Positions 53,821 to 62,763 are shown, numbered from the stretch's first letter. The stretch: DNA of 64,000 bases from Roseovarius sp. A-2 (GCF_002072155.1 NZ_BDIY01000009.1:83880-147879), one strand, 5' to 3'. Numbers and translations: made by a program. Notes: generated from the sequence alone by a model not told the origin.

Positions 53821-55340
53821 ACCCGCTCTATGATCGTTTCTTTGCCCCTCACCGCGACAACAAGAGCGTGTTCCTCAAACTCGCGGACGGCACTGCGCTC
53901 ACCTATGCGGAATTTCGTGATCGGGTTGGGCAGATCGCAAACACCCTGCTGGCATGGGGGCTTCATCCCGGCGACCGGGTTGCCGTTCAGATCGAGAAAT
54001 CGCCAGATGCACTGGCACTTTATGGTGCCTGCGCCCAGACGGGTACGGTCTTTTTGCCGCTCAACACTGGCTACACCGCTGATGAGCTCAGCTATTTCGT
54101 CAAAGACAGCGGCGCCAAACTCTTTATCTGTGATCCCGCGAATGCAGAAGCACTTGACCCGGTAGCGCGCCGTCACCGGGCGAAGCTGGAAACCCTCGGG
54201 GTGGACGGCGCAGGCTCACTCAGCCGCGCCGCCAATTCGCAATCGCCCATCGCGCCCACTGCAGAGGTTCAAGGCAATGATCTTGCCGCCTTACTGTACA
54301 CGTCTGGCACGACAGGGCGTTCAAAGGGGGCCATGCTGACGCACGACAACCTCGTGTCCAATGCCGAAACCCTTGCGGAATATTGGCGATTTACCTCTGA
54401 CGATGTGCTGCTGCACGCCTTGCCGATCTTTCACACACACGGGTTGTTCGTTGCAATCAATGTCACGCTCGCGGCCGGCAGCTCAATGATTTTCATGCCA
54501 AAGTTCGATATAGATGTATTGCTTGCCGAAATGCCCGGAGCCTCCGTGCTCATGGGTGTGCCCACTTTCTATACCCGGCTTCTGGACGACGTGCGCCTAA
54601 ACAAGGATGTGTCGGCCGAAATGCGTTTGTTCATTTCAGGGTCGGCGCCATTGCTGGCCGAAACCCATATCGCATTCCAACAGCGTACAGGGCACCGGAT
54701 ATTGGAGCGCTATGGTATGACGGAAACGAATATGAACGCCTCTAACCCATATGATGGCGACCGTCGTGCCGGAACGGTGGGTAGACCCCTACCCGGCATC
54801 GCGATCAAGATTATGGACACCGACACTGACACCGAATTGCCCCAAGGCGAAATCGGCCAGATCGTGGTACGGGGGCCCAATGTGTTCTGTGGTTACTGGA
54901 ACATGCCGGAAAAAACAGCCGAAGAACTTTGGCCTGACGGGTTTTTCATCACAGGCGACCTGGGACAATTTGACGAGGATGGTTATCTTCAGATCGTTGG
55001 GCGTCAAAAAGATCTTATCATTTCCGGGGGCTATAACATTTACCCTAAGGAGATCGAACTGTTGTTAGATGAAAACCCGAACGTCGTAGAAAGCGCCGTT
55101 GTGGGTGTTCCACATGCCGATTTCGGAGAAGCGGTGGTGGCTTATGTTGTTCCCACCGCAGACAGCCCGCCGGATCCAGCCTTGCTGCAAGAGTTATGCC
55201 GCCGCAAGCTGGCGCGGTTCAAACATCCGCAGGATATACTGCTGATCACAGATTTGCCGCGAAACACGATGGGCAAAGTACAAAAGAATGTACTGAGAGA
55301 CCGTTACATTCACGCAAAGCAATCATCTGTCGAAGCCTGA
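53817..55340 (+). CDS. matB: malonyl-CoA synthetase (MatB type)
   Basis: A 507-residue ANL-superfamily acyl-CoA ligase. The ATP-binding loop is LLYTSGTTGRSKGAMLTH (about 159-176), then ERYGMTETNMNA, FITGDLGQFDEDGYL, GRQKDLIISGGYNIYPKEIE and the C-terminal catalytic lysine in NTMGKVQKN. Length and the absence of long extensions fit MatB, which activates malonate. With the decarboxylase encoded just upstream it gives a malonate to acetyl-CoA route. Methylmalonate is an alternative substrate. Confidence 0.9.
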   Translation: MNPLYDRFFAPHRDNKSVFLKLADGTALTYAEFRDRVGQIANTLLAWGLHPGDRVAVQIEKSPDALALYGACAQTGTVFLPLNTGYTADELSYFVKDSGAKLFICDPANAEALDPVARRHRAKLETLGVDGAGSLSRAANSQSPIAPTAEVQGNDLAALLYTSGTTGRSKGAMLTHDNLVSNAETLAEYWRFTSDDVLLHALPIFHTHGLFVAINVTLAAGSSMIFMPKFDIDVLLAEMPGASVLMGVPTFYTRLLDDVRLNKDVSAEMRLFISGSAPLLAETHIAFQQRTGHRILERYGMTETNMNASNPYDGDRRAGTVGRPLPGIAIKIMDTDTDTELPQGEIGQIVVRGPNVFCGYWNMPEKTAEELWPDGFFITGDLGQFDEDGYLQIVGRQKDLIISGGYNIYPKEIELLLDENPNVVESAVVGVPHADFGEAVVAYVVPTADSPPDPALLQELCRRKLARFKHPQDILLITDLPRNTMGKVQKNVLRDRYIHAKQSSVEA

Positions 55341-55348
55341 AATCTGAT

Positions 55349-55405
55349 GGTTCTGTCGCAAAGTTTCGTACTGCATAAATGTGTGTAGGCGCTGGACACA
55401 TTTAT
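55349..55405. repeat. IS6-like terminal repeat and palindrome after matB
   Basis: GGTTCTGTCGCAAAGTTTCG (from 55349) resembles the terminal repeat of IS6/IS26-type elements. Ten bases on, ATAAATGTGT (55375) pairs with ACACATTTAT (to 55405) over an 11-base loop. No transposase follows, so this may be an orphan IS end. The hairpin could also serve as matB terminator, although no T run follows. Confidence 0.4.
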
Positions 55406-55446
55406 CCTGCGAGGGCGGCGAAGTCTCCGACAAACTCGGGGCGATT

Positions 55447-55589
55447 CATATTGCATGATCGTACCCTCGGAAAAATGAGCCTCCGACCCGGCTGCGGCTC
55501 ATTTTTCCGAGGGTACGATCATAACACGATTCTCTCACGCTGAAGCGGGTCCGACTGGAAGTCGGAGGGTTTGCTCCAGGGCGTGGATA
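55447..55589 (-). repeat. orphan 5' end of an IS200-type element
   Basis: 143 bases that repeat, inverted and with one mismatch, the 5' region of the IS200 element at 58422-58564. Included are the long hairpin GATCGTACCCTCGGAAAAAT / ATTTTTCCGAGGGTACGATC and the small left-end hairpin TCCGACT-GGA-AGTCGGA. Only the first few codons of tnpA remain. The pair forms an inverted repeat spanning 3.1 kb around the MFS transporter. Confidence 0.8.
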
Positions 55590-55757
55590 TTAAACAGGAA
55601 CCGTCCACACATGGTAATGTCCCTCGCGCAGTTATCCCGCGAGCGCAACGAACTGCGAAAATGCGCTCTGCCTTTGGCAGGAAACTGACCTTTGAAGATC
55701 CTTTCCACTCCCCAAGTCATCATTGATTTTGCATGATTAATTTATGTCAGATACTGG

Positions 55758-56975
55758 CTAAGTAGGGGACGGTGACTGACGCCGCAAGATCAACATTCCT
55801 GCGAGGAAACTCGTTGCCGAAAGCGTGATCGAAATTGACAGGGCAACTTCGTAGCCACCGTAGAGGTCTCGAGTAACGCCACCTATCCAGCTTCCCACGG
55901 CGGCAGCCAGAAATGCGAAGAAGAACATGACCGAGATTGATGTCCCAGCGACCGCGCCTGAAAAGGCTTTCCGGACCAGATGCACGTAGGCCGGAAAGAC
56001 GCCACCGTAGCCGAGACCAATGGTCACGCAGCCGCCCGCTATCAACAGTGCCGAGGAGCCGCTTCCGAACAGCAATAACGCGCCGCCGAGCGGAATGAGG
56101 AAAGTGCAGGCCAGCAGCGACGGGATAGCGTTTCCCCGATCGGCCCATCCACCGCTCATTAACCGCGAAATCAATGAAGAGCCCAATAACACCGTCAGCA
56201 GGCCAGATGCGAGGCTCGGCGAAAAACCCTGTTCCTCCGCAAGAGCAACCAAATGAGCGATTATGATGAACGTACCGCTATTGACTAGTACCAGCATGAA
56301 TACCAATCCCCAGAAGATCCTCAATTGATCCTGCGCGTCTTTCGGGGACTCCGCCGCTATACGTTTCTCCATTTCCAACACGCCGGGTCTACGGCAAAAA
56401 ACCAGTGACGCCAGACCGATCGTCACTAGACAAAACAGACCGTAAGCGATCACCGCGTCGCGCCAGCCCCACCAGACAGCGAGGTTACGCAAGGCAACAG
56501 GCACCACCAAGCCGCCGACGCTCTGGCCGGACAGGACAATCGCCATGGCCACGCCACGGTTACGGTCGAACCAGTGGCTGACAATAGCGGTGATTGGACC
56601 AAAAAAAGTTGCCTGGCCAACGGCACCGACGAGCAGTGCATAACCGGCATAGAGTTCGAACGGAGTCGTTGCTTGCGCACACAAAAGAAGGCCTCCGCTG
56701 ATCGCCAGCGCTGCGACTACACAGAGAATCGTGAAGTTGACCCGATCCGAGAGATAGCCAATTGCGAGGCCACCCGTTCCCGCAGCGACCATTGCCAACG
56801 AGTGGCCAAGCGAAAGTGTCGCACGGTCCCAGCCGAGATCTTCGCCCATGGGGCGCATAAGTATCGGCACGAAGGTGGCCGCGCCGAAACTGAGTGACGT
56901 CATGGCCAAGCTGGCTCCCACGACCACCCAACCATACGGGGTCTCGATGCTCGGTCCTGCATACCTATAGTTCAT
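55758..56975 (-). CDS. MFS transporter (OxlT-like, monocarboxylate-type)
   Basis: 405 residues with 12 predicted helices. A central polar loop (CRRPGVLEMEKRIAAESPKD) separates the halves. The loop 2-3 motif GYLSDRVNF and its counterpart SGGWADRGNAIPS are MFS features. Overall arrangement resembles OxlT/monocarboxylate porters. The ATG at 56975 has no good ribosome site; an in-frame TTG at 57047 is an alternative start. Isolated between IS remnants; substrate unknown. Confidence 0.85.
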   Translation of the reverse strand: MNYRYAGPSIETPYGWVVVGASLAMTSLSFGAATFVPILMRPMGEDLGWDRATLSLGHSLAMVAAGTGGLAIGYLSDRVNFTILCVVAALAISGGLLLCAQATTPFELYAGYALLVGAVGQATFFGPITAIVSHWFDRNRGVAMAIVLSGQSVGGLVVPVALRNLAVWWGWRDAVIAYGLFCLVTIGLASLVFCRRPGVLEMEKRIAAESPKDAQDQLRIFWGLVFMLVLVNSGTFIIIAHLVALAEEQGFSPSLASGLLTVLLGSSLISRLMSGGWADRGNAIPSLLACTFLIPLGGALLLFGSGSSALLIAGGCVTIGLGYGGVFPAYVHLVRKAFSGAVAGTSISVMFFFAFLAAAVGSWIGGVTRDLYGGYEVALSISITLSATSFLAGMLILRRQSPSPT

Positions 56976-57235
56976 CGGAGGGGTTCTGCCATAGTTTGAG
57001 ATTGGAGGTACTGTTCGGGGAACACGCGAACCGTCCCGTCGCGTCAACTTTGGCGTCGAGACTGAGGTTTTCGGCGAACCCGTTCAGCTAGATTGGCACC
57101 GGGTGAAAGCGGGGGCGGCGACTGCCAGACATCGTAGCAACGCGCCGCATGACGCGTCCACTGGCCACCCTGGAGTTATTTCCAAATCCTTGTGTGCCAA
57201 GCAAAACCTCCTCCTGAAGCCAATGCTTGCTAATA

Positions 57236-57253
57236 TTACAAAAAAATTTGTAA
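57236..57253. promoter_or_regulatory. AT-rich palindrome upstream of the MFS gene
   Basis: TTACAAA and TTTGTAA are separated by AAAA, in a strikingly AT-rich stretch (57228-57290), about 190-260 bases upstream of the MFS start. It could be an operator. Alternatively it is part of the decayed IS66 region beside it. Confidence 0.35.
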
Positions 57254-57339
57254 CAAAAGGAGATATTTTTGTATTTACACTGGGAGTCCTTGGGAACCCA
57301 AATTTTGATGTGTTGACGTGCGGCCGAAGAGAGATGCAT

Positions 57340-57680
57340 AGTCCATGTGCGCCGAAAATTTATCGACAAGGTCGAGCGCACCGGTTTTTCCATTGTCCAA
57401 CAGGCGATCAAGCAGATCGCAGAGCTTTACGCGGTGGAGAAGGAGGCGCGGGAGAAATCCCCGGACGAGCGCGTCACCCTGCGGCAGGCCAAGGCAGCCG
57501 ATCTTCGACGCGTTGGAACTCTGGCTGCAGGCGCAGCTATGCAAGATCTTCGGTAAAACCGAACTGGTCGAAGCCATCCGCTATGCGCTGAACCGCATGC
57601 CGAAAGCCGAAAGCCCGTGGCTATCTCGACGACGGGCATCTCGAGCTGGACACAGATGTGTTTGAACACATCTGGGAATT
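57340..57680 (+). pseudogene. IS66 transposase TnpC, internal fragment
   Basis: HVRRKFIDKVERTG, SIVQQAIKQIAELYAVEKEA and SPDERVTLRQAKA are in one frame, PIFDALELWLQAQLCKIFGK and TELVEAIRYALNRM in the next, then GYLDDGHLELDT. These are consecutive parts of the IS66 TnpC core, broken by at least two frameshifts. Confidence 0.8.
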
Positions 57681-57706
57681 TACACCATCTTGACGGACGT
57701 GACCGC

Positions 57707-57913
57707 AGCGGCTCACGCGACTTCGTCGCGTTAATGGAGCAAAATAACGCCAGGACCATCACCACGAAGTTGGCTTTAACCTGGGCGACATTGCCAGTCG
57801 ATCGCCACGCTTCTTGGGCCTTGCGGCTGACTGACGTACGCGGTTTCGCGCGTCACCTCGCGAACATCAACCCAGAGACGGAGGTGCTGCCCCCAAGAAT
57901 GTTACCGCCACTG
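57707..57913 (+). pseudogene. tyrosine recombinase/integrase N-terminal fragment
   Basis: The frame reads DFVALMEQNNARTITTKLAL, TWATLPVDRHASWALRLTDV and RGFARHLANINPETEV. This matches the N-terminal core-binding (SAM-like) domain of phage-integrase-family proteins, where WATLP and VRGFARYL-like words are typical. The catalytic domain is missing. Confidence 0.65.
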
Positions 57914-58044
57914 ACGTGCGCCAGACCCTATGTCAACACCGAATGGAACCGGAACCGCATCCGCCAAAGGAACCGCAGGTGCACGCAAACCGGGGTTTGC
58001 TTCCACGCCCATTCGGCATAGTTAGGCGATCAGCATAAACCGCC

Positions 58045-58164
58045 AAGACGAACGACGTTGATCCCGAAGCGTGGCTCACACGGGTCCTCCAGCGCCTGCC
58101 TGATCACAAGATCAATCGCATGGACGAACTCATGCCGTGGAACTGGCGGCCCCAAAAGCCCTGA
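58045..58164 (+). pseudogene. IS66 transposase TnpC, C-terminal fragment
   Basis: It reads [20 protein letters not shown] and [17 protein letters not shown] then a stop, the standard C-terminus of IS66 TnpC. Between this and the piece ending at 57680 about 80 residues of TnpC are replaced by the integrase fragment and other sequence. Confidence 0.78.
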
Positions 58165-58421
58165 AACCGCGGTTCAACCGAACGGTTACGGTTCTGTGAG
58201 GCCTGCGGGCGCAACGCTGATGCTGCCGCTCGGGTGCGCAGCCGACCTCATTGAAGCCGGATTAAACAATCCTGCAAGGCCTTTGGAGCTATGGCGATTG
58301 TGGTTTTGGCGCGGGACCGGGGTGGAGGGCGCGAGGGCGGATATGCAGATCGATTGTGCCGTCTGGACGGCCGCCGACTTCGCTCTGGGGATCGGTGCAG
58401 CGGTCCGGTCTGGCGTTTTAG

Positions 58422-58962
58422 TATCCACGCCCTGGAGCAAACCCTCCGACTTCCAGTCGGACCCGCTTCAGCGTGAAAGAATCGTGTTATGATCGTACCC
58501 TCGGAAAAATGAGCCGCAGCCGGGTCGGAGGCTCATTTTTCCGAGGGTACGATCATGCAATATGACACTGGCAAACACTGCATTTACTATCACCGCTACC
58601 ACATCGTCTGGTCGACCAAGTACCGCTACAAGGTGCTGACCGGGGCGCTGCGCCTGCGGGTGCGCGACATCTGCCGTCAGGTCTGCCGCGAGAACGAGGT
58701 CGACATCTTGCGCGGGGTATTGTCGAGCGATCACGTCCACATGTTCGTGTCGGTGCCGCCGAAGCTCGCCATTTCCGATCTGGTGCGCAAGATGAAGGGC
58801 CGTTCGTCTTACCGGGCGCAGCGGGAATTCCCGCATATCCGTAAACGCTACTGGGGCTGCCGGTTTTGGGGTAGGGGGTATTTTTCAACCACCAACGGTG
58901 CCATCACGGAAGACATCGTACTTCAGTACCTGGAAAATCACATCGCTGATCCTACCGGCGTC
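58422..58962 (+). mobile_element. IS200/IS605-family element, 3' end cut by IS110
   Basis: The left end carries the small hairpin TCCGACT/AGTCGGA that single-strand transposases recognise. A long palindrome (58496-58554) follows right before tnpA; in IS200 such a stem blocks transcription from outside and sequesters the start. The right end was lost at 58963 to an IS110 insertion. Confidence 0.8.
58555..58962 (+). pseudogene. tnpA: IS200/IS605 transposase TnpA, missing the last residues
   Basis: 136 codons from MQYDTGKHCIYYHRYHIVWS. The HUH motif is DHVHMFVSVPP, and the catalytic Tyr lies in IVLQYLENHIADPTG. Only two to four C-terminal residues and the stop are missing; the frame runs on into IS110 sequence to 59205. 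Catalytic residues are all present, so a product could be made, but the right-end substrate is gone. Confidence 0.85.
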
Positions 58963-59050
58963 AGATGGAGTGGTTGCCGCCCTCCCATGACGGCATCAAT
59001 TTGTGCCAAGGTTGTGGTGTTAAAAGCCACACAACGAGGAGGACGGCGAG

Positions 59051-60079
59051 ATGAAGGATATGATGATTGGGGTGGATCTGGCAAAGAATGTTTTTCAGGT
59101 CCACGGTGCCCTGCGGACAGGAGAGGTACAGTTTCGCAAAAAGCTCACGCGAAAGCAGTTCCCCGCAGTCATGGCCCGGCAGGCCCCCTGCCTGATCATC
59201 TTTGAAGCCTGCGGCAGCGCACACTATTGGGCGCGTGAGATGGAAGCGCTTGGGCACGAGGTGAAGCTGATCGCACCGCAATACGTGCACCCGTTCGTCA
59301 AGCGTCAAAAAAATGATGCCGCAGATGCCGAGGCGATCGTTATTGCGGCCCGCCAGCCCGAGATGCGCTTCGTGGAGCCCAAGACGGTCGAGCAACAGTC
59401 CCGCGCGGCCGTGTTTCGCGGCCGGGAGCGACTGGTTCATCAGCGCACCGCGGATGTGAACGCCTTACGGGCGCTGCTGTATGAGCATGGCCACGTGTTT
59501 CCCGTGGGAATACGCTACCTCGATCGCATGACGGTACTTGTTGAGGATGAGACCTCCGAATTGCCCGTATTGATCCGGGAGGAGTGCCAGGACATGCTGG
59601 CGCAGATTGCAGAGAACGCGGCGCGTATTGCCGAGCGCACCACGAAACTCAAGGCGCTGGCCTCCCAGTCGGACAGGGCGCGCCGGCTCCAGACTATGCC
59701 GGGTGTTGGACCGCTGACGGCCATCGCGGTGGAAGCGTTCGGACCTGACATGGCGCAGTTCAAGACCGGGCGTGACTTTGCGGCTTGGTTGGGTTTGGTA
59801 CCGAGACAGCATTCCTCTGGCGGCAAGGAGCGCTTGGGTCGCATGACCAAGGCCGGTCAGGCCGATATCCGACGTCTCCTGATCATTGGGGCAATGTCGC
59901 GGCTGGGCTGGCTTGGGCAGCGGACAATTGTAGAGGGCAGTTGGCTGTCACGCATGTTGGCGCGCAAGCCCAAGATGCTGGTCGCGATCGCGCTGGCCAA
60001 CAAGATGGCCCGGCAGATCTGGGCGATGCTGACGAAGAACGAAAATTATAGAGATCCGGCGCTGGCAGTCGCGGCATGA
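59051..60079 (+). CDS. IS110-family transposase, intact
   Basis: A 342-residue DEDD recombinase: MIGVDLAKNVFQVHGA (first Asp), IIFEACGSAHYWARE, KRQKNDAADAEAIVIA, and the C-terminal Transposase_20 domain with MPGVGPLTAIAVEAFGP and GLVPRQHSSGGKERLG (catalytic Ser). Full length, apparently functional. AGGAGG lies about 10 bases upstream of the start. It could act on related truncated copies. Confidence 0.93.
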   Translation: MKDMMIGVDLAKNVFQVHGALRTGEVQFRKKLTRKQFPAVMARQAPCLIIFEACGSAHYWAREMEALGHEVKLIAPQYVHPFVKRQKNDAADAEAIVIAARQPEMRFVEPKTVEQQSRAAVFRGRERLVHQRTADVNALRALLYEHGHVFPVGIRYLDRMTVLVEDETSELPVLIREECQDMLAQIAENAARIAERTTKLKALASQSDRARRLQTMPGVGPLTAIAVEAFGPDMAQFKTGRDFAAWLGLVPRQHSSGGKERLGRMTKAGQADIRRLLIIGAMSRLGWLGQRTIVEGSWLSRMLARKPKMLVAIALANKMARQIWAMLTKNENYRDPALAVAA

Positions 60080-60310
60080 TGTTCATGTCGAACCGTTAGC
60101 GACGGTGCCAAGGGGGTGTGAGAAGACGACGGCCTGAATGGGCAAAACGATCGAACAGATCCGGATTGGGAAAACCAGTACTACCGGCAGAGCAAAAAGC
60201 TCGCGCGTCAGATTTGGACCCGATCCGCTGATCACCATCTCGGCCCGCGGCTTCTGGAAGTGCCGCACAGCGAGGCCTGAAAGAAGTTCGCACATGGGGT
60301 AATCGCGGGA
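60080..60310 (+). ncRNA. candidate bridge RNA region of the IS110 element
   Basis: The non-coding region after the transposase stop. TTGGGAAAACCAG (60166-60178), GATTTGGACCCG (60211-60222) and GAGGCCTGA (60272-60280) recur with identical spacing in the element at 45084, whose overall sequence is otherwise diverged. Conservation of spacing outside a coding frame indicates a structured RNA. GGATTGGGAAAACC could form a small hairpin. Confidence 0.5.
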
Positions 60311-60420
60311 GCGAGTCACCCTAACGACCGGTCAGACTTGGAGGATGGCTGTTCCCCGATAAGATTGAAATACGGGCTCACGACTGGACGCCGGGCCCAA
60401 GCATCTGATGGAGAACAGTC

Positions 60421-61446
60421 ATGGAAGAATATATCGGTCTTGACGTGTCGATGATAGAGACTTCAGTTTCGATCCGACGCGATGGGCAGCGTATCTGGCG
60501 CGGGAAATGCGTCTCGGATCCGGCGGTCATTGCCCAGCTGGTGCGCAAGCGTGCGCCGTTCGCCAAACGCGTTGTGTTCGAAACCGGCCCCTTGTCAGTG
60601 TGGTTCTACCATGCGCTTTGCTCGGAAGGCTTGCCTGCGATCTGCATCGATGCGCGCCACGCCAAGGCCGCGCTCGACATGGCGCCAAACAAGACTGATG
60701 CGAATGACGCTGATGGCTTGGCCCATCTTGCGGAAGTCGGTTTTTTCCGCGAGGTGCGAGTGAAAGGCTTCGACAACATGTTGACCCGGACGCTGGTGGC
60801 GGCTCGGCGCCAGCTGGTCCGGATCACGACCGCACTCTCCAACCAGATCAGGGGTTTGATGAAGACTTTCGGATTGGTTGTTCCTGCCGGTAAGGGCAGC
60901 AACTTCGAAAGAAATGTCTGTCGGCTGCTTGCTGATCATCCCGGGCTTTCCGAAATCATGCTACCGCTTTTGGAGGCTTGGCGCACAACGCGCCTTCAGT
61001 CCGTCGAGCTTGGCCGGCAGCTCGTCGCGCAGGCGCGCCAGGAGAAAGCATGCCAGCTTCTTATGTCGATCCCTGGCGTTGGAGCGATCACGGCAACCGC
61101 ATTCGTAACGGCCATCGAAAACCCTGACAACTTCCGAAGGTCCCGCTCTGTCGGGGCTTGGCTGGGCCTGACCACCCGGCGATACCAATCCGGGGAAGTC
61201 GACTACGATGGTCACATATCCCGGCGCGGCGACCGCCATGTGAGAAGCCTTCTCTATGAGGCGGCAACGGTCATTCTGACCCGCAGCCTTGCCGACAGCG
61301 ATCTGCGGACATGGGGGCTGAAACTCAAGGGGCGCATCGGCTTCAAACGCGCTGCCGTCGCGGTGGCCCGAAAACTTGCAGTCATAATGCATGCAATGCT
61401 CTGGGATGACACCCCGTTCGCGCGGGTTGCAAAGGCCGCAACCTGA
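60421..61446 (+). CDS. IS110-family transposase, second subgroup
   Basis: 341 residues starting MEEYIGLDVSMIETSVSIRR, with FETGPLSVWFYHAL, KTDANDADGLAHLAEVGFFR, and C-terminal MSIPGVGAITATAFVTAIEN and GAWLGLTTRRYQSGEVDYDG. DEDD and Transposase_20 motifs are intact, but it is only distantly related to the transposase at 59051. It starts about 340 bases after it and seems to have landed in the 3' end of that element. Confidence 0.92.
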   Translation: MEEYIGLDVSMIETSVSIRRDGQRIWRGKCVSDPAVIAQLVRKRAPFAKRVVFETGPLSVWFYHALCSEGLPAICIDARHAKAALDMAPNKTDANDADGLAHLAEVGFFREVRVKGFDNMLTRTLVAARRQLVRITTALSNQIRGLMKTFGLVVPAGKGSNFERNVCRLLADHPGLSEIMLPLLEAWRTTRLQSVELGRQLVAQARQEKACQLLMSIPGVGAITATAFVTAIENPDNFRRSRSVGAWLGLTTRRYQSGEVDYDGHISRRGDRHVRSLLYEAATVILTRSLADSDLRTWGLKLKGRIGFKRAAVAVARKLAVIMHAMLWDDTPFARVAKAAT

Positions 61447-61959
61447 CACTTCACCAATAGCGCTCAAGTCGCGAGCGCGCGAAGGCGTCCCTGCCGGGAC
61501 GTAGGTCGAGCCATTCCGCTGATCGAGTTGCACCAGCTAAAACAGCCGAGTGCGTTTCGCACATTGGAAGGCTCCTCCGCGAAGACCCATCATGCGGCGA
61601 CCGAAGTGTCGACCGCGAAGACGACCCTGACCCGGCAAACGTTTCGACGACGCGCACTCGGAGCCTCAGACGCATTGGTCTCGCGCATGCCCTGAAGACC
61701 GACCTCCCGCCGTCCAACGCCCGGTGGTGCAAAGAAAATGCTTGCAATTCTGGCTGCGATTAGACGACCCGATCACACGCCCACAAGGTCAAAAGGTTCT
61801 TGCATCACGGGCGGCAACCAAAGAAGCCCGTAGTTGTTCAGTGCCTAGTGACTGCTCGAACCGATCATGATACTTGAACGAGCGACCGCAAACCCTCATT
61901 GTCAGACGAGGGTCTCATGGGCGGATCATCGAAAAATAACGTCGGGTTTTTTAGGCAGT
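61447..61959. other. non-coding right flank of the second IS110 element and IclR upstream region
   Basis: 513 bases. The first 200-300 bases probably are the right end of the IS110 element; no inverted repeat fixes its border. No supported gene is seen. The last part must hold the IclR promoter, which I could not identify. Confidence 0.4.
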
Positions 61960-62763
61960 ATGGCACCAAGTCAATCTTCGAAATCGAACAGCTCCAACAC
62001 TCTGAACCGCGCCTTGCGTTTGATGCGGATGTTGTGCGAAGCCCCAACCCCGCTATCGCTCACGAAGATTGCCAAGACACTGGAGGTGGATGCCGGCAAT
62101 CTTCATCGCCTTTTGCAATCGCTACAGGACGACGGTTGGGTCTCTCGCGTCTATGACGGGGCTGAGTATACCGTCGGACCCCTCTTGATGAACAATTTCG
62201 ACCCCTGGCACCCGGTTCACAATTTCCGCAGGGAAAGCTATCCATTTCTCAAACAGCTTCACGAACAGACCCGTGAAACCTCCGCCCTGATCCTGTTTCT
62301 GGGCACGCAGCGTGTCGTCATGGATGCCATTCATGGCCAGCTGACCCTGAGTTCGTATTACGATGTGCAACTTTCATCTCCCGTGCATGGGTCCGCGTCA
62401 GGGAAAATTCTTCTGGCCAGCTTGCCTGCGGGCATAGTTGACGAAGTCCTTGGAGGCGAGCCGCTCCCTAAATACACCGAATTCACACCCACAACGCGGG
62501 ATGACCTTGACCGCCATCTGATCGAAATACGCGAGACCAGATATTGCATTTCGCGCGAGGAGGCATTCAACGGCATTGTGGCGTATGGGGCCCCCATTCA
62601 GTATCGCGGTCGTGTGCTTGGCTGCCTTGTTTCCACGGCCGCCAGCGCGGATATCGCAACAAGAGACGATGCGTCTTTTGCTACGAAACTGCGGGATGTC
62701 GCGAATTTGCTATCCGCCTCAGTGCCCTCTATCCATCAGATGAAGTTCTTCCTCACTGGATGA
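61960..62763 (+). CDS. IclR-family transcriptional regulator
   Basis: 267 residues. The winged HTH (about residues 14-70) has SNTLNRALRLMRMLCEAPTP and LSLTKIAKTLEVDAGNLHRL. The effector domain has SPVHGSASGKILLASLPAG and YCISREEAFNGIVAYGAPI, both typical of IclR. AGG lies just before 61960; the frame is open further upstream without similarity. Its end overlaps the convergent yeiH-like gene by 11 bases. Confidence 0.9.
   Translation: MAPSQSSKSNSSNTLNRALRLMRMLCEAPTPLSLTKIAKTLEVDAGNLHRLLQSLQDDGWVSRVYDGAEYTVGPLLMNNFDPWHPVHNFRRESYPFLKQLHEQTRETSALILFLGTQRVVMDAIHGQLTLSSYYDVQLSSPVHGSASGKILLASLPAGIVDEVLGGEPLPKYTEFTPTTRDDLDRHLIEIRETRYCISREEAFNGIVAYGAPIQYRGRVLGCLVSTAASADIATRDDASFATKLRDVANLLSASVPSIHQMKFFLTG

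Larger units (their letters stand above)
58963..60340 (+). mobile_element. IS1111-type (IS110-family) element, right end uncertain
   Basis: The left end AGATGGAGTGGTTGCCGCCC matches that of the element at 33196. It holds an intact transposase and a conserved non-coding 3' region. The expected right inverted repeat (complement of GTGGTTGCCGCCCTCC) is not found; the second IS110 element probably cut it near 60310-60340. Confidence 0.75.

Noticed and set aside
55375..55405. Intrinsic terminator of matB
   Set aside because: The stem is perfect but has no T run and follows an IS6-like end; kept only as a palindrome.
58291..58476. Small gene sharing its C-terminus (ALEQTLRLPVGPASA) with a frame at 55535-55723
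   Set aside because: Both are translations of the same non-coding IS200 end repeat.
58555..59205. Fusion protein of IS200 TnpA and a C-terminal extension
   Set aside because: The extension is read-through into the left end of the IS110 element inserted at 58963.
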